From positions 1-64,000 of the forward strand of contig CAXIUT010000221.1 of assembly GCA_964035545.1 (NCBI GenBank): a stretch of 64,000 nt of DNA, written 5' to 3'. Source of the DNA: Bugula neritina. Its lineage: Eukaryota; Bryozoa; Gymnolaemata; Cheilostomatida; Bugulidae. The translations under genes were made by a program, and so were the position numbers. This document shows positions 37,264 to 51,259 of this stretch, piece after piece. The stretch's first letter is position 1; the number at the start of each line of letters is the position of its first letter. The notes below the pieces were generated by a model, which was not told where the DNA came from, did no database searches, and worked only from the letters and a program-made list of their open reading frames with translations.

Positions 37264-37434
37264 GCCGCCTTATTTCAAAAAATATTATAAAATCAATGAC
37301 TAGCAATAAAATAACAATAGATAGGTTTTCAATTCTCAAATAGATCATTTTGATCAATATTTTTGAATACTTTAAACCAAAATCTTATTTCTTTTACAAA
37401 TTTAACTAATATACGAATAAAAGTTCATGATTAC

Positions 37435-38637
37435 TATATTTCTAAATGATATTTCATGGTCCAAATATCAACATAAATACTCTTTCTAGTTCCTACCACC
37501 AATACTAAATACTTAATATATTATTTTAGATAACAAGATATATGTTAATGTATGAAGATAATATCATAACTGATATGTTCCTCCACTGAAAAATATAATA
37601 ACACCCGGATGAAACGGAATACTGATATTTCTTGTTTATTCTGGCACCAAAGGCAAAACAATTTAATTTTACCTGATCTATCTTCGATTTCTTTATTGAG
37701 TGTCAGATTAATTTGATTTCTAATTCTACTTTAAGATCTATTCTATAAATATCGCTCGCTTTTACCCGGATTTATCTTTTTTCGCTTATCCAACAATAAA
37801 TTAAACCTATTTTTTAATGCATTTTAAGTCCGACCAGAAAATAACTGCTTTATTGCCGACCACCTCTTCCTACAATCACTATCCAACACAATTCTCAACA
37901 CTTGCCATCTTATTCTCTCTACCAAGGCCCCTTCTTAATTCTAGGATCAACATAACAACTCCAATGCTCCCTACACTGCTTAGCCGTCCGATATATCTTC
38001 TTCTATTCAGTTAGATCATATAATTTCTAAGCAACCGTCTTCAGTTGACAACCTCTAACTCCTTAATATACTAAATCATACTTAACAATATTCAAAAGAA
38101 GCAGCTATTCTTCTTTGTTCCATTTATGCTGGGCCAATTTGAATTTTTTTAGACTGATAAATTTGAACATGCATGTCCTGGGGGTCGATCCTGGAATCAT
38201 CGATGATATTTTGATCCAGTCTTCTTATGACTATAATTTAGAAGTAAAATACGAGTGATTGATGGGTAGAAAGGCCATATTTTTACATGTATTTAGATAA
38301 AAGCCAAACAAGTATTTCTAGATCGTCATTATTCCAATTTTTTTTAAGTTTATTATTTTTGATAATTCTAGATTAAACTATAAATAACTTGTTCAGCCTG
38401 TCTTCCATTCTTTCCATGATCACCTAACAAGATTTTCGCCCTACTTTGACTTCTTTACAATGACTACTAATAGCATCAATAATTGGAGTATGCTGAAGCG
38501 ATCCCAATGAACTAACGAAGAGTTTTGCCTGCTGATGACTTACCAGCAATTGTTGGTAGATCTAAGCAGCTGAGTGAATAGAACATTACTTAGGAATTAG
38601 AATTGCACAGACTGATTGGAATCTACTTACGAGACAT
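37435..38637 (-). pseudogene. Myb-type DNA-binding protein, one frameshift
   Basis: Contains Myb-like repeats: a first with NWNNDDLEILVWLLSKYM and, after a 22-nt intron (GTATTTT..TATAG), EDWIKISSMIPGSTPRTC; a second with HKWNKEEQLLLLNIVKYD and AKQCREHWSCYVDPRIKKGP; and a third with WSAIKQLFSGRTQNALKNRF. This is the R1R2R3 type that binds DNA in cell-cycle and transcription or splicing complexes. Between PWQREQDGK and LRIVLDSDCRKRWS one base is missing near 37905. The N-terminal 80 codons read plausibly in two frames, so the start is uncertain. Confidence 0.7.
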
Positions 38638-38738
38638 TGTTTTAGTTTTAAACTAGCATTGTTCTCACTCTGTCTATAAATAATTATTATTGTTTTATTT
38701 TTTTGATAACACTATTTCCCATCTTCAACACCTTCAAA

Positions 38739-39161
38739 TCAATTGAGTAGTATCATTTTGATATCTATGCTTAGTTGGAACAATTCTTCCTTAACTCTTT
38801 GGTTTTTAATGCCGATATAATTAAAACGGAGTTGTAACAAATTTATTTTAGCCATTTTATTTATGTTGATTTATAATATAAGTTTGGTCTGCTTAAGATA
38901 GCCGACATAATTTGGATTTCTTTACTCTTTATCTTCTAACATACGCTGCACTTACTCTTATGTGACAGTTCTATCCTTTAGTGCTTTTTAAAGAAACCGC
39001 TGATTTTTTTGAATTTCATCTCATGGAACATCTTCCATCTCCAACAGACAAATCAAAGCAACTAAAACAGATAAAACAAAACTGAATCGAAGATTCTCAG
39101 TTGATATTTTATTATTTACGAGAGTCAGCAGCGGCTCATACTAATTGTCATGATGAATCAT
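38739..39161 (-). CDS. Small single-pass membrane protein, unknown
   Basis: Start MIHHDNQYEPLLTLV. A transmembrane segment FSFVLSVLVALICLLEM covers about residues 27-43. A 30-nt GTTCC..ATCAG intron removes an in-frame TGA and joins EMED to RFLQKALKDRT. The C-terminal half is a soluble helical domain (QEQVQRMLEDKEQRNPNYVG and RVKEELFQLSIDIKM). About 130 aa. Not recognised. Confidence 0.5.
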
Positions 39162-39479
39162 TTTCCACTTCTAGAAAAATAATATGATAAAGTTTAGAAG
39201 CAGAAAAAGAATCACCTTATAAACACCTTGAAAAATTGACTAAATTATAGGTAATACTCTAGGATCATTCTCGATGATGATAACTTCATGATGATCTTTA
39301 CTGGTTGAGTAGTTTAGCCAAAATTCCAAAAACCCCTCTCTTTATCTCCAAATCTAATCCCAAAAGAGAAGTGTGGCATTCTATTTCATATTTAATTTAA
39401 AAAATCAAAAAAAGAACATAAATATCAAGATAACTAATATCATATCAAATGGTACTAACATGATTCTAACAATATAAAT
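39162..39479. other. Spacer, nothing recognised
   Basis: AT-rich sequence between divergent genes, probably holding both promoters. No conserved motif or reading frame of note. Confidence 0.6.
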
Positions 39480-40929
39480 ATGACTGTCGTTGGTGATAGC
39501 GGTAGTGGTATAAAACATATCATTAGCCATGTACTGCCGAATACACTAGCTAAACTGCTTAATAATACGATTATTCTTATCAATTTATGGTGGTCGCAGA
39601 AAAATTAATCAATGGCAGTAGGCATGGGATTTGCCACTTTGCTATCATTTGTCTGCGGGTATCTGCTGATTATTAGTCTGAACCTCGGCTTGACTTTTTA
39701 AATTAGCAGGAAACGAAATGATCCTGTTCTCGTTGGAATTTTCTATCAAAGAGCATTATTGGTCAACTTCCTCTTCTGCGCCTTCTTTATTACCCCTCTC
39801 CTATATGTTTCAGAAAGTATTGTAGGACTGTTTAGCTCTATTATTCCGGAATTGAAGCAGGAACAGGCAGAAATAGGTAACTATCTATATCAACTTGTTC
39901 CATCTATCTGGGCTTTTGCTTATTATGACACTACTCAGACTTTTTTGCAGGTTCAGGGGAGAATGAAAGGGCCACTGATCGTGCAATCAATCGCATTGGT
40001 TGGACATCTCTTGCTAATTGACGAGTTAGGACCAGCGTGGTCTAAAAATATAGTGGACTTCTTTAGTTCTATAGCTATATATTTATATATCGAGTATTTT
40101 TAGAAAAACTTTCCAAGTTGGATCGAATGGACAATAAAATGTATAAAAGGTTGGCAAAAACACATAAAATTTCTATAAATAGTAGGTTTCGCTACCTACT
40201 CACACGCCCTATTCTTCTTTTTCTTCTCTCTACTGGGCTATAAACTCCAAAGATAAGAACTAATCTGCCATATCTTCTATATAAACATCTACCAAGTAGT
40301 ATATATAAGTTTCATAGGCGTACAATAAGGTTCCATGTTCAAAATCGCTCAACAGACAAATCAAACCACTACACAGTGTATCGCTAAGTCGGATACGAAT
40401 CGATAAAGATATGTTGCTGTGTTGGCATTTTCTTATATCGCTGATGCATTACTACAAATCAGAAATACATACGACTTTTATGTACATCTCTAGTCCTGAC
40501 TCGACAGACGGATACTTTACTTCTTCTTTGAGCGATTCTTCAATATTCCATGACAATTTCTACCTGCTAGTTTTGGCCATCTTCATCTAGTCATTTAAAT
40601 TTAGTATTTCGTCGTTGATCAAAGCCCTCAACAAGCAGCATTCTATCATAAGTAACTTTGTATTTATACATAGAAAATAATTCTTTTTTTTATTTATTGA
40701 CTTATAGTCTGTGTTATCTATTTGGCTATGTTTTATAGATGGGTTTGAAGGGGTTATGGTACGGATGGGTTTCGGGTTTATTTTTGAGTGGATTTACGCA
40801 TGGCTATAAAATATTTTTTGGAGATAATCGGCCAAAGACATTCAAAGACATGCGCTAATCTATAAAGCATTGATGATATATAAGATATATAAGAGCAAAT
40901 ATTGTATAAATCAAATTATAATAAAATGA
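39480..40929 (+). CDS. MATE-family multidrug/metabolite exporter, one frameshift
   Basis: MATE transporters export cationic compounds in exchange for H+ or Na+. The frame has multiple hydrophobic segments and MATE blocks: GFATLLSFVCGYLLIISLN, QRALLVNFLFCAFFITPLL, LVPSIWAFAYYDTTQTFLQV and GRMKGPLIVQSIALVGHLLL. Further segments include IVGFATYSHALFFFFFSLL. Near 40496 one base must be gained or lost to pass from FYVHLQS to DSTDGYFTSS; the last segments then read to TGA 40927. Its stop overlaps the next gene's start in ATGA. The frameshift may be an error, since the rest is sound. Confidence 0.7.
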
Positions 40930-43900
40930 AAAGCGATCCCGCCTTCGACTACCAAATTGGCGATTACATCGATTTCTAATCCCACAACTTCATCCCCAGA
41001 ATCATCACTCAAATCACCTCACAAGGATACTCCCTACGTGATCCCAACGGTACCTACCCCGATGTAATGAGTTGCCTATTTAGCATTCCGTCTATGACAT
41101 CAAAAAAATAAGACCTTTCAGAACGATGACCAAATTGAAATAAACAATGCATACCAGTTTCTACAAGAAGAACAAGTTAAATTACTAGTTGTATAATCAG
41201 GTAGACCTATATTAATATAGTTATCCGGCAAGTTGAAAGCAATATTCGACTACCCCCAAATCTTTTCCACAAAATAAATTATACAAGTAGTCAGAGGAAC
41301 TCACTATTACTTCATGCCCCTGATAGAAACATAAAAAATTTATAATGATGTAGTTGGGTACTTTACTCTACAGAGAGAACTGTTTGGTAAATTTATCTAG
41401 AAAGCCAACTTCGAGAATCGTAGCTAAGGTATCTATTAAAGCGTTGATAATGCTTTTTGTTCATGTTTTGTGGAAATGGTTTAGTTGACTGAATTGGCCT
41501 GTGGAGTCTATAATGATTTTTCGGAATTCAAAAGAAATGGTATCATTTATTATAAAAAATAAGTTTTTGATCGGGAAATACATGATTGGATTCACAACCA
41601 ACTTCTACCTAACTTCGTACATTGTAAATATGATAAATTTCCTCTACAATTTGTCTTGCTCTTGATTTTGATGGTCATCAAGATATTCAAAAGTTCAAAA
41701 CTTTAACCATCTGAACCTTTGGCTGATTTCTTCAATAAACTCTATGAAACTTTGTTGGATAAGTTATAAACTTAGAATGTTCCCATTCGATAGATCAATT
41801 TATTTTCAATGTAGTGTAAAACTTTGTTCAAAGTTATCTATTAACACAGCTCATTCAAGGAAGATGGCCAAAAATCCAAGAGTTTAGATTCATCGCAAAC
41901 TGAAAAGTTGGCCTCCCAGTAATAATAGTTCTAAAAGAAGTTGGTCGAAGAAGAATAAGTCAAAGAAGAATAAGTCAAAGATAAGAATAAAATGAGCCGA
42001 TAAGATTATTCGAGGATGAAGTAGTTGGAATATCGCAGTCAATTGATTAGAAACTATCGCCACAAAAGTCAAAAAGATCTATATTTTAATTAGCTGAGTA
42101 ATTGTCTCAACTAGGTGGCCAAAACCTCTAAATATCCATAAGAAACATGCCATCTCGAACAAAATTGGCCTCCATCATGCGTTCAATTCCTCAATTTCAT
42201 AAGAACCGAATGGATTATAGTAAATCTATTGCAATCGCCTTATTTCATGACCTGTATTATTCAAATCAGAGCAATTCTCATAAAAATATTTACTTTCTTG
42301 CCCAAAGATGTAGCACTGCATTGCATGAATGTAAATAAAGTCAACATACTCAAACAAGTAATCAGTCAAAAAGTCTATAGATATGATTTTTACGAATGGC
42401 TGATATATTTTGTAATGCACTATCGCATAACTGAGTAAAGCGTGAAGGATGTGATCGAAATGATCAAATTTTTAGATAATTTTATCAAAAACAAACCCGA
42501 ACTAGTATCATCTCGAGAATAACTTCTCAAACGTCAGTTCGAAATAGCAAGTCTTGTCACAGTCTAGTTCAATCAATTCGATAACTTGCTGATATCAACC
42601 GATCCCTTGAAAGCCTCAATTTTCAAAAAATACATGTAATAAAACATATTGAACCAACTAAACGTACTAACCGATCATTTCAAAGAAGGCCTACTTCTAA
42701 AATACGTATAAACCAACGATATAACATCATAGTAATACGAATCCCTCCTGCAACCGATGATAACAGACTGCGATGCCACTCTATACAAGCGAAGGCAGAA
42801 TATAATCATAACCGTTTTGCACCGTTCTTTCAAATAAATAAGAAAAGATAAATATCTGAATTATTTTGGTTTGTTTCTGGAATACTATTGTCATCGACTT
42901 CATGATCGAACGCTTTAAAGAAACAATTGGAATGATTATTCAGTATATCCATTGATCCCTTTCACATACAATCATAAAGTATTTTTTGGTACAATCACGT
43001 AAGAACTATGCGAACGCACTCTGACAAAAATATTTCCATTGAGTTGCTCGTTGGACATATCGCTGTGCAATGAGATGATTTTGAAGATAAATCATCATAA
43101 AGCGAAATTGATGATGGATAATTAGAAGGAGAAGATATTGAAATTGCTTTAGATACCAGATTATCTCTTCTAATTTATCTAGATGTATTATTGTCTATCG
43201 AAGGAATCGATAAAGGTTTTGCAAAAATATTTGGAGATATACTATGCTGGTGCTGACGACTAGCTATATGGAAAGATGCTGGAAGTCTTTTTATTGGCTA
43301 TCATCAAAAATAAATCAGCCTGTCCTTAGGCAAATATGATGTTCAGAAGATTAAAGAGTAAATTGCCAGCAGCCAATAGTTTTAAATAGATTTTGACTGA
43401 TCATAAATTATCACTATGCAATCGATCTCTTAAAGACCAACTGAATCGCTACCTCGAAACCGATAACAATGTCTTCAAGAAGGCAATAGTATAATAATAA
43501 AAGAGTCAAAATATAATATAAATAAGAAATAGTTAGACTATCCATGGTATTAAGTTGAAACTGGCATTTAGAATCAATAGATAGCCTTCAGAAATAGTCA
43601 TCCTTGATAAATAGAACAGAGCATTACCGAAAGAACACTAAAGTCGACCTTTTGTATCAATTTTGAGTTATTTTGTTGATTAGAGATTATATCGCTTGAA
43701 TAAACAACAAAGCAAATCAGTTTCTATTTCTATCAACTTCTAACTCAATAAATAAAATTCTCATATACATCAAATTCTCATCTACAGAGCTGGAGAACTG
43801 TTCTAGCAACTACCCAAAAGTAATCTTACATTTGGTGGTATTGATATGAAATTGGATAATTGGTAGGATTTCGATCGTTCTGGATCTATAGCTGGAACTT

Positions 43901-46900
43901 TCTAAAATGCTATAAAAAGTTAATAAATGCCATAGATATTTGTGAAGTATAGATATATATTGAATTATTTATTGGATTATTTTATCTTCCAAAAAACCTA
44001 GCAACAACTAAAATAATATAACTTCTGTTTACTACTAAAACTAACTACAAGAATATAAAAAGTATAAGATATAATACTGAATCTAAAAATAGTATATCTG
44101 ATAAACCAATCTAACAAATTTTAAATTAAATATCGTTTTGATCTCTTAAGCACCCTTCTTTTCGATGATCCCAATGACCTGAATAATAGTTGCTTTGATT
44201 AATAAAAAACATATAAGAAGTTAACCGATTTGGTTTATAAAATTATGATGGAACGCGATGAAGGTGCTCTCTAATTTTGTTTTACAAGCAATATCATAGA
44301 AAATCTGTCATAAGCCGATGCCAGCTACAGCAGTTACAAGGACTATTGGCGAAAAGTGTTCAGAATTGCAACTTTTGATCAGAAAGTTGATATCTTCAAT
44401 TGCGTTGAAGAAAGAACCATAAAATATCAAAGTAACATGAAGGAGTTAGGAAGCATTATCTAGCAAACTTAAGATACCGACACCTTGACTCTCTATCAAA
44501 GTGTACTATAGAGAATGGCTAAGCAGGCGATAGAGTTGAATCGTGGTAAATTTACTAATAAAATCTTGAAAATTTCTTAGATACTGCTCTACAATTGCAG
44601 TGAATTTATCAACAAAGGAGTTGATAACTATTTTCTCAAGAGTAAATAATTCGTATCATTTCTTCTGAGCAATTTCTACCAGTACATCTATTCTTGCCCT
44701 GAAGCTCTATTCCGTTTGGCACTTCATTGCACCCAAAATGTATATCACAAAGAAGATATTCTTGATTTCTTTATAAAGGAGGTCAAAGACTAACAATTTT
44801 CTTAGAAAGAATATATGTAGATGAACTAATACCAATAACTTCAACTTTCTGGTTTTGTTGGATTGTTCAATCGGCTAAATACATGCTACGCTAACTCTCT
44901 TTTCCAGCAACTGTTCCACAACGAACTCTTCTGCAAGTAGCTACTTGCTACAGAATGGACACCACCATAAAAAGACAAATCAAAACAAATTATTCCACCC
45001 GATATCTATCATCGACAACTACCTGAATAAAGAATAGAACCACTCCAAGAAGATCTGATCTACCAACTGAAAAAGATCTTCATCAATCTAAAAGAATCAA
45101 CCCATTCCTACTATATAACTGATTTCTTCGATCACGCATTTAAAATCGAAGGCATACCGATCGGTGTTAACTAGCAAATGGATGTAGATTAGTTCAGAAA
45201 TTTATTATTCAACCATCTCGAAGATATTCTCCCCAAAAACATGTTCTGGAACAAGTTATTCGAAGGCACCCAAGAAAACCACATAAAATGTCTATAATGC
45301 TAAAACATATCAACCACTGAATAGAAATTCAATGGCATGATTCTCCCTATTGAAAACATGGGCAGTCTCAATAAATCACTATCATAATACTAGAAAAAAA
45401 CAATAATGGAATAATAAAATGCATATAGTTGCTAAAAATGCAACAAGAAAGTAAAAGCATAAAAATGGCCTCAACTAAAATACATGCCGCCATGTCTGAT
45501 GATCGTCTTGAAGAGATTCTAGTTTTTAAACAATCATCTCACCCGCAGAAAATTAAATTACTATTATCAATTTCCTCTAGATTAGCTATAATGGCATCAC
45601 AGGTATAAACTCAAAGGTATTATCAGTCATCTCGGCTATGCATAAAATGGTCATTACATGAGTTACATAAAAATCGATGAAGAATGGTACTAATTCAATG
45701 ACACCAATATTACCCAACTAACAGAATAGCAAGTTAAAAATTGTTCATATGGCAGTAAAAATCCCTAAAGAGTGGCATCCGAGAGAACAGCCTATGTATT
45801 GTTCTACTAATCAGTTGATCACTAGATCATGAAGGATAGAATGGATATCGAAGAGAAAGTAGTAGGCATGGATAAGGAGGTCAGCAAGATCAGTCACCAG
45901 AAAGTTTTGAATAAAAAATAGACTGCCTATTTGAACTGTTTCTATCTTAGATTTATCATTGATGTCACTCAAAAATAAATATGCAAACAAAGTATATACC
46001 TGCTTTACACATCTCTGATTCAAATCTTTTTGAAGATAACTGTGAGAGAAGACAAAGATCTTCAAATCTTTTCACCGCTCATGCATTCCGCCATACAACT
46101 ACTCATAAAAAACAGACATTTGCTACCTAATCTCTGGAATCATGAGTAATTACCCAATTTAATACATGTCTGTACTATGTATATCTCTCTATAATACAAA
46201 ATAATCTTGATAGAATTGCTATTCTAAAATAAACCAATAAATTAGTAAGATCCTAAAGTACTATGCCAGCATTGTCTAAAATTTTTATACAAACAAAAAG
46301 TAGATACCTCCTGTTTCTACTTGATTCTACGTCGATTAGCATAGCTATCCTAGGAAATGAGAGATTTCATGCACGAGCAGAGAGGATGCTCGATCTTACT
46401 TTCTGCGGCCTGGTCGGCAGATAAAACCGACAGGAATTGAGCGACAGTTGCAAATAAAAAACAATGTTATAAAAATTTGAACCAACTATCATCCGATAAG
46501 AATTCAGATATCACAAATGGGCTCTAATAGTACATTTCATATAAAACTAACGATACTCCCTCCACCCATCTGAATAAAACTACATGAAATTACAAACATC
46601 CGCAAGCAGCCATCCAAAAGTAATCGACTAATCTAAATGCAAATCAACCATGTACTACACCACTCGCTATTTCAATCATCTTTGCAGGATTTGGGAGCTA
46701 GATTTTTCAACAAAAAGAATCAATTTGCTCAGAGACGCGCTTTCTAAATAAAAAGGATAATCTCTAAGAAAGTTTCTTTATTTGCTCTAAGGGTTGTTGG
46801 GGATTTAGGATTGTCATCAGCATCATCGGTGTCATTTGGGTATGATCGCCATTTTGAAGGCTTTGCAGAATTCTAATTTAGGTTTCAGTAGTACAGATAA

Positions 46901-47508
46901 TAGTTTTTAGTTTATTTGGTTATGGATGAATAAAATAGCTAATAAAATCCATGTTTTAGAAGTAAAATAGCACAAAATAAAGGAATTTTCTAGTTTTTAA
47001 CAGAAAAAACATATATTTCTTCATCATTCTATCGAGCAGACAGAATGAATACTCTCATCAAAACTAGACATCGACTCCATCAGCTGGATATTCCTCTCAA
47101 ACAAGGTTAAGGATAAAAAATGCATCAAAAAAGACTATAAAATACTAGAGCATTGCTAACAAATCAACCTATATAGAAATATCAAAAATAGTAAAACAAA
47201 GATCTTTTCCAAGAATAGATTACTGCTGAGACACCTTTATATAGATAGTATTTATCATGTTATTTAGCAATGAAGTGACCCAATACTACGACGAGCTATA
47301 GGTCTTATGGGTTTTTGGTGACGTGATAGCCATCAATTGTGCAAATAAGTAACGATATCCTCAGAATCATTTTATTTTCAAAGGCGATGAGAAAATCATC
47401 AATGGATAGACAGCTCGAGGAACACCAAATGCTTCTCAATAAAATTCATTTTCTTCTTCTAAATAAAAATCAAAGGAATCATCAGAAATCATAGAGAATA
47501 CTAAGTGA
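40926..47508 (+). CDS. Very large ubiquitin-specific protease (USP9X/USP34-like)
   Basis: About 2,180 codons. The N-terminal 1,250 residues are helical-repeat sequence with an initial HERC/MIB-like or Tudor-like fold possible. The catalytic USP domain begins near 44845. The Cys box is LFNRLNTCYANSLFQQLF (Cys codon 44884-44886), then IGVNQQMDVDQFRNLLF, zinc-finger pairs KCLQCQN and CQKCNKK, MPPCLMIVLKRFQF, and the His box GYAQNGHYMSYIKI (His at 45652) with DEEWYQFND. A long C-terminal helical region follows. A 20-nt intron near 41065 joins TYPD to HSVYDI. Three single-base shifts are needed: in a run of seven A near 41107, near 46790, and near 47262. The enzyme core is intact. Confidence 0.8.
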
Positions 47509-47574
47509 TTCATCTTTATCATAAATTCCTTTATAAATAATAAAATATAATAATAATATGACGATATACTATCT

Positions 47575-49037
47575 TCAACTTTGCATCTTACTCATAATAA
47601 ACTAAAACTTCCTACCTTTATCCGAAGTCTTCTGGTTCTGTGTCATAATAGTTGGCTTCTCTCTTAACTACAAATTACTATCATACATCTTAGTCAATGA
47701 AAAACCCTTATCTGCTGTATGAGGAGTAATATACTTTTGGATCTTCTCAGCCTTGCTCCCCTCAACCTTCAAAGTCTTCGTGTTGATCGGCTGCTGCGAT
47801 TATGCACGCGATGATATCCCGAATTTCAAAGTAGAATTCAAGAGCGTTTTGGCGTTGAATTTGCCATGATTTCCTGCATCTTAGTTAACCACATCCTAGA
47901 AATTAGTTTTAGATCCGAACATACTTTTTTTATATTACTAAAGAATTTAATTTCTCTATCTTTTCATCTTTTTAACCCGTTTCAATTCAGGCTAAGACAT
48001 ACCTTTCTTCGACGCCCATTTCTTCTACAACCCCTGCAATCGTCTAATCTAAATCTAATGCAAATTATTTTTCTTCCTCAAAATCTAAAACTATTTCTTC
48101 ATTCTGATCACCAATTTATCTTATAGCTAACACAATTTAATTTACAACTACCTCCTTTGTTTCTCATGCTTCACCCTCAAAGTATGTCTCTATTGATCTG
48201 CATGCTCCTTCATTAATTTCTCAACCCGATTCTTCTATGATATCTCTAAATCACTCAACTATTTTCTGAAATCCAGTGCTTAGTAGACCCGCTCCTAAAG
48301 AGATACCAACTTCTATTGGAACTGGAGTTACTTCAACCTATTTTTAGGTTTTATTTTTAAATATTCATTAGGATTGCCCAATTTATTTTACAATTCCTGA
48401 GCCTAATAAAAGCCGTCTTCTAGAACCCCTCTCTCCTCTCAATTTTAGTATTCTGCAACATCTAAAACTACAGATCAAATTTATCACAAAACTAGTCGAT
48501 TCTATTCTACCCCTCCTGCCTGTACAACTTGAGCTGCCCCCTATGCACTCTCTCTCGAAGATGATCTTGCCACCTCGCAATATTATTTTATAAAAATCTA
48601 ACCTCCTGCATCAAATTTTAAAATTTAGCATATTGCTGCAAATGCAAACAATTATTAGCTATCAATTCTAGCCTTTATTTTATGAAAGCAAAAATACTTA
48701 TCTGCTAGTCTGGATTCAACATGCCGTCTTTGTCCTGATCGAAAATACGCATAAATTATTTTATTGAGTTTATCTTTGTGAAACTATAGAGTTAAGATTG
48801 GTATTATCGAAATACTAGCTCAAGAACCTTTTAGGTTAGATTTGAACCAGCCATTTAGTTTTTGGCTAAACTGTTCCAAATGGCTTAACATTTAGCTGCA
48901 CAATCAGTGTAGGCATCAGCTTCTCGTTTGACTTTTGCGATGACTGCTGGGTTGATGGAATCGAGAGGATTGAGACTTTTTGAGTTGAACTCGATTGCTG
49001 AAACTGCATAGCTACTGGTAGAACGAATGTCTGACAT
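47575..49037 (-). CDS. EF-hand protein with long coiled coil
   Basis: Start MSDIRSTSSYAV at 49037. A canonical calcium loop DQDKDGMLNPDQ lies at about residue 115, inside FMRIFDQDKDGMLNPDQQI. Then about 250 residues of basic coiled coil follow (FLQNNIARWQDHLRERVHR, QQRHTLRVKHEKQRRQLQI). The C-terminus is basic and Ser/Thr-rich and ends IMSKMQS. A one-base shift near 48410, in a GA-rich run, is needed to pass from NTKIERR to VLEDGFYQAQELQ. The + frame at 47558-47869 that looks like a membrane protein is its shadow. Confidence 0.65.
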
Positions 49038-49227
49038 CAATAAGTTATATAAACTAATTTCTATTCAATAAGATATAAATAAAAATAAAAAAGATGAAGA
49101 AATTAAATAGATTTGATTTATTATTTTATTTGATATGATTTTTAATCCACAAATTGTAGCTAAACTTAATTTAGTGGAAGTTAAATGTCTTAAATAATTA
49201 CTTTTTATCACAATAAAGTCAGTGTCT

Positions 49228-50955
49228 ATGGGAGCTTGTATGATTAGATAAGATCCAAGAGACTCAAAGGAAAGAACCAAAGAAACAGGTTCTAAAATTG
49301 ACTCTGAAGATGATTTATAATATAACGACTAAAAATATTTTGATAGTAAACTATGTCAAGTCTAATAATAGAAAATGAATGATAGAATTCATAAAAATGT
49401 TGGAGCTCTTACTTGCTAAAATAGACATAAATAAATAGTGCTAGGAACTGGAATCTTGCTGTCTTCTAATGCTGTTTTGACATCTGCTCATAACCTTTAT
49501 GATAAAGATAGCAAAACCTTTTATTCTAATATCAAATTCCATCCAGGAGCAGTTGGATATCTAGGCAGTAGTTCTTGCTGTTAAGTTTAATAATACTTTT
49601 TTCCTTAATAATATAAAAAAAATCAAACCTTCAAATATGACTATGCTCTGTTGAAACTAAAAAAGAAAACTTCTAATCAAGATTTTATTCCTCTTTATTC
49701 TGGTCCTCTTTAATCTGGTCCTACGAATATAATTAAAGATTTATAGCTTGCTATTTTTGGATATCCTGGATAAAAATCTAAACTAAAAAGTCCTAAATAG
49801 AACATTTTATATGTATAACAGTGGGGACTAATCCGAAAAGAAAAAGTGATGTAAATAAGTTAATAAGGAAGAATCCTTCATAGAATATCAACTAGTGGTG
49901 GTCAAAGTGGAGCTCCTATAATAGGAATCGACGATAAAGGTAATCTATCGATCATAGGTATTCATAAGGGAGGTATAACTTCTAAAAAGAAAGGATAAGG
50001 AAATGTTGGGAGGCTGATTACTCCAGATTTGTTAAAAATCTTGAAGAAGTATGCTTTTAGTCATGGCATATAGATATTTAGTACTTTCGATCATTTTAAA
50101 ATCAATAAATCTAACTAAAATAAACAAAGTTAATAGAAATTATTTCAAACTTCTTCTTATCAATAAGATTCTATTATTAATCCCGAAGAAAAAAGACAAT
50201 TTTAAAAATAATTCTAATAAAATAAAAACAATGCATCTGTTTTATTTGAACTAGGTTTCAAATTAGACAAATTGAACAAAACATAACAAGCAGTTAAATG
50301 CTACTAAAGAGCTATACAACTAAATCCATAAAATTCATAAAAACTAAATAGTCTAGGATAAAAATTAGACAGTATAAATAAAACTCAAAGCGCAATAAAA
50401 TGTTACTAAAGATCTATTATTATTGATCCTAATTCATATTTAGCTTTCTATAATTTAGGCAAAGCTCTCCAAAAGGTAAATCAGCTCTAAAAAGCCATAT
50501 AATGTTACGAAAAATCTATAAAAATAAATAAAAGTTTTGTCTAAGCCTATAATAATATAGGAAATGTCTACGATGATCTCCATAATACATAAAAAGCAAT
50601 ATAATATTTCAAGTAGGCTATAAAAATCAATCCAAAATACTCAAATGCCTATACTAATCTTGGATATGTCCTCAACAAAACAAATAAAATAGAAGATGCC
50701 ATCAAAAATTATCAATAGGCTTTGAATATCAATCCAGATAGTGCAAATACTTGGTATAATTTAGGAAATGCTCTTAGAGAGACTAATAAAGCTGAAGGTG
50801 CGATCAAATGTTATAAAAGGTCATTGTAGATAAATCCTCAAAATAAAATTGTATTGATGAATTTGGGTAGTACTCTTACCAGTGTAAATAGAGTCTAAGA
50901 AGGAAGATAATATATCGAGAAAGCAAAAATTTTATAAAAAAATAATAAAAAGTGA
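49228..50955 (+). CDS. Serine protease-TPR, copy 4, intact
   Basis: 575 aa in one frame. N-terminus MGACMIRQDP with Gly2 and Cys4, fit for dual acylation. Protease: His in LTSAHNLYD, Asp in FKYDYALLKL, Ser in GGQSGAPIIG. A polar linker then leads to about seven TPRs (KAVKCYQRAIQLNP-like: TQQAVKCYQRAIQLNPQ; KIEDAIKNYQQALNINPD; KAEGAIKCYKRSLQINPQ). It has the most TPRs of the copies that can be read without correction. Substrate and location are unknown; a cytosolic face of a membrane is inferred. Confidence 0.85.
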
Positions 50956-51259
50956 TTAAAATCTTATTTATTTTAGATTTTATTATTAATAATGATAAAA
51001 TAACATTAAAATATCAATGGTTCAAGTTTATTTTTTAAAAAAAAGGGAAATGTTTAAAAAATATTGATAAAGTTGTTGTTATAAAATGTGAATAGATAAT
51101 TTTATTACATATTTGTCATTAATTTATCAGAAAATTATTGTTAATTAATAAAAATAGCAACATTCATCTTCTCATATTTTTTATACAAAAAAAGTATTAT
51201 TAATTATCGATAATAAGTACAACAAATCATAATAATTAAGATAAATAATAAAAACCTTC
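50956..51259. other. AT-rich spacer between two protease-TPR genes
   Basis: Very AT-rich; no reading frame or motif beyond poly-A and poly-T runs. Confidence 0.6.

Noticed and set aside
47558-47869. REEP-like + membrane protein with an internal TGA
   Set aside because: The minus strand holds the continuous coiled-coil EF-hand gene through this interval; the + frame is its shadow.
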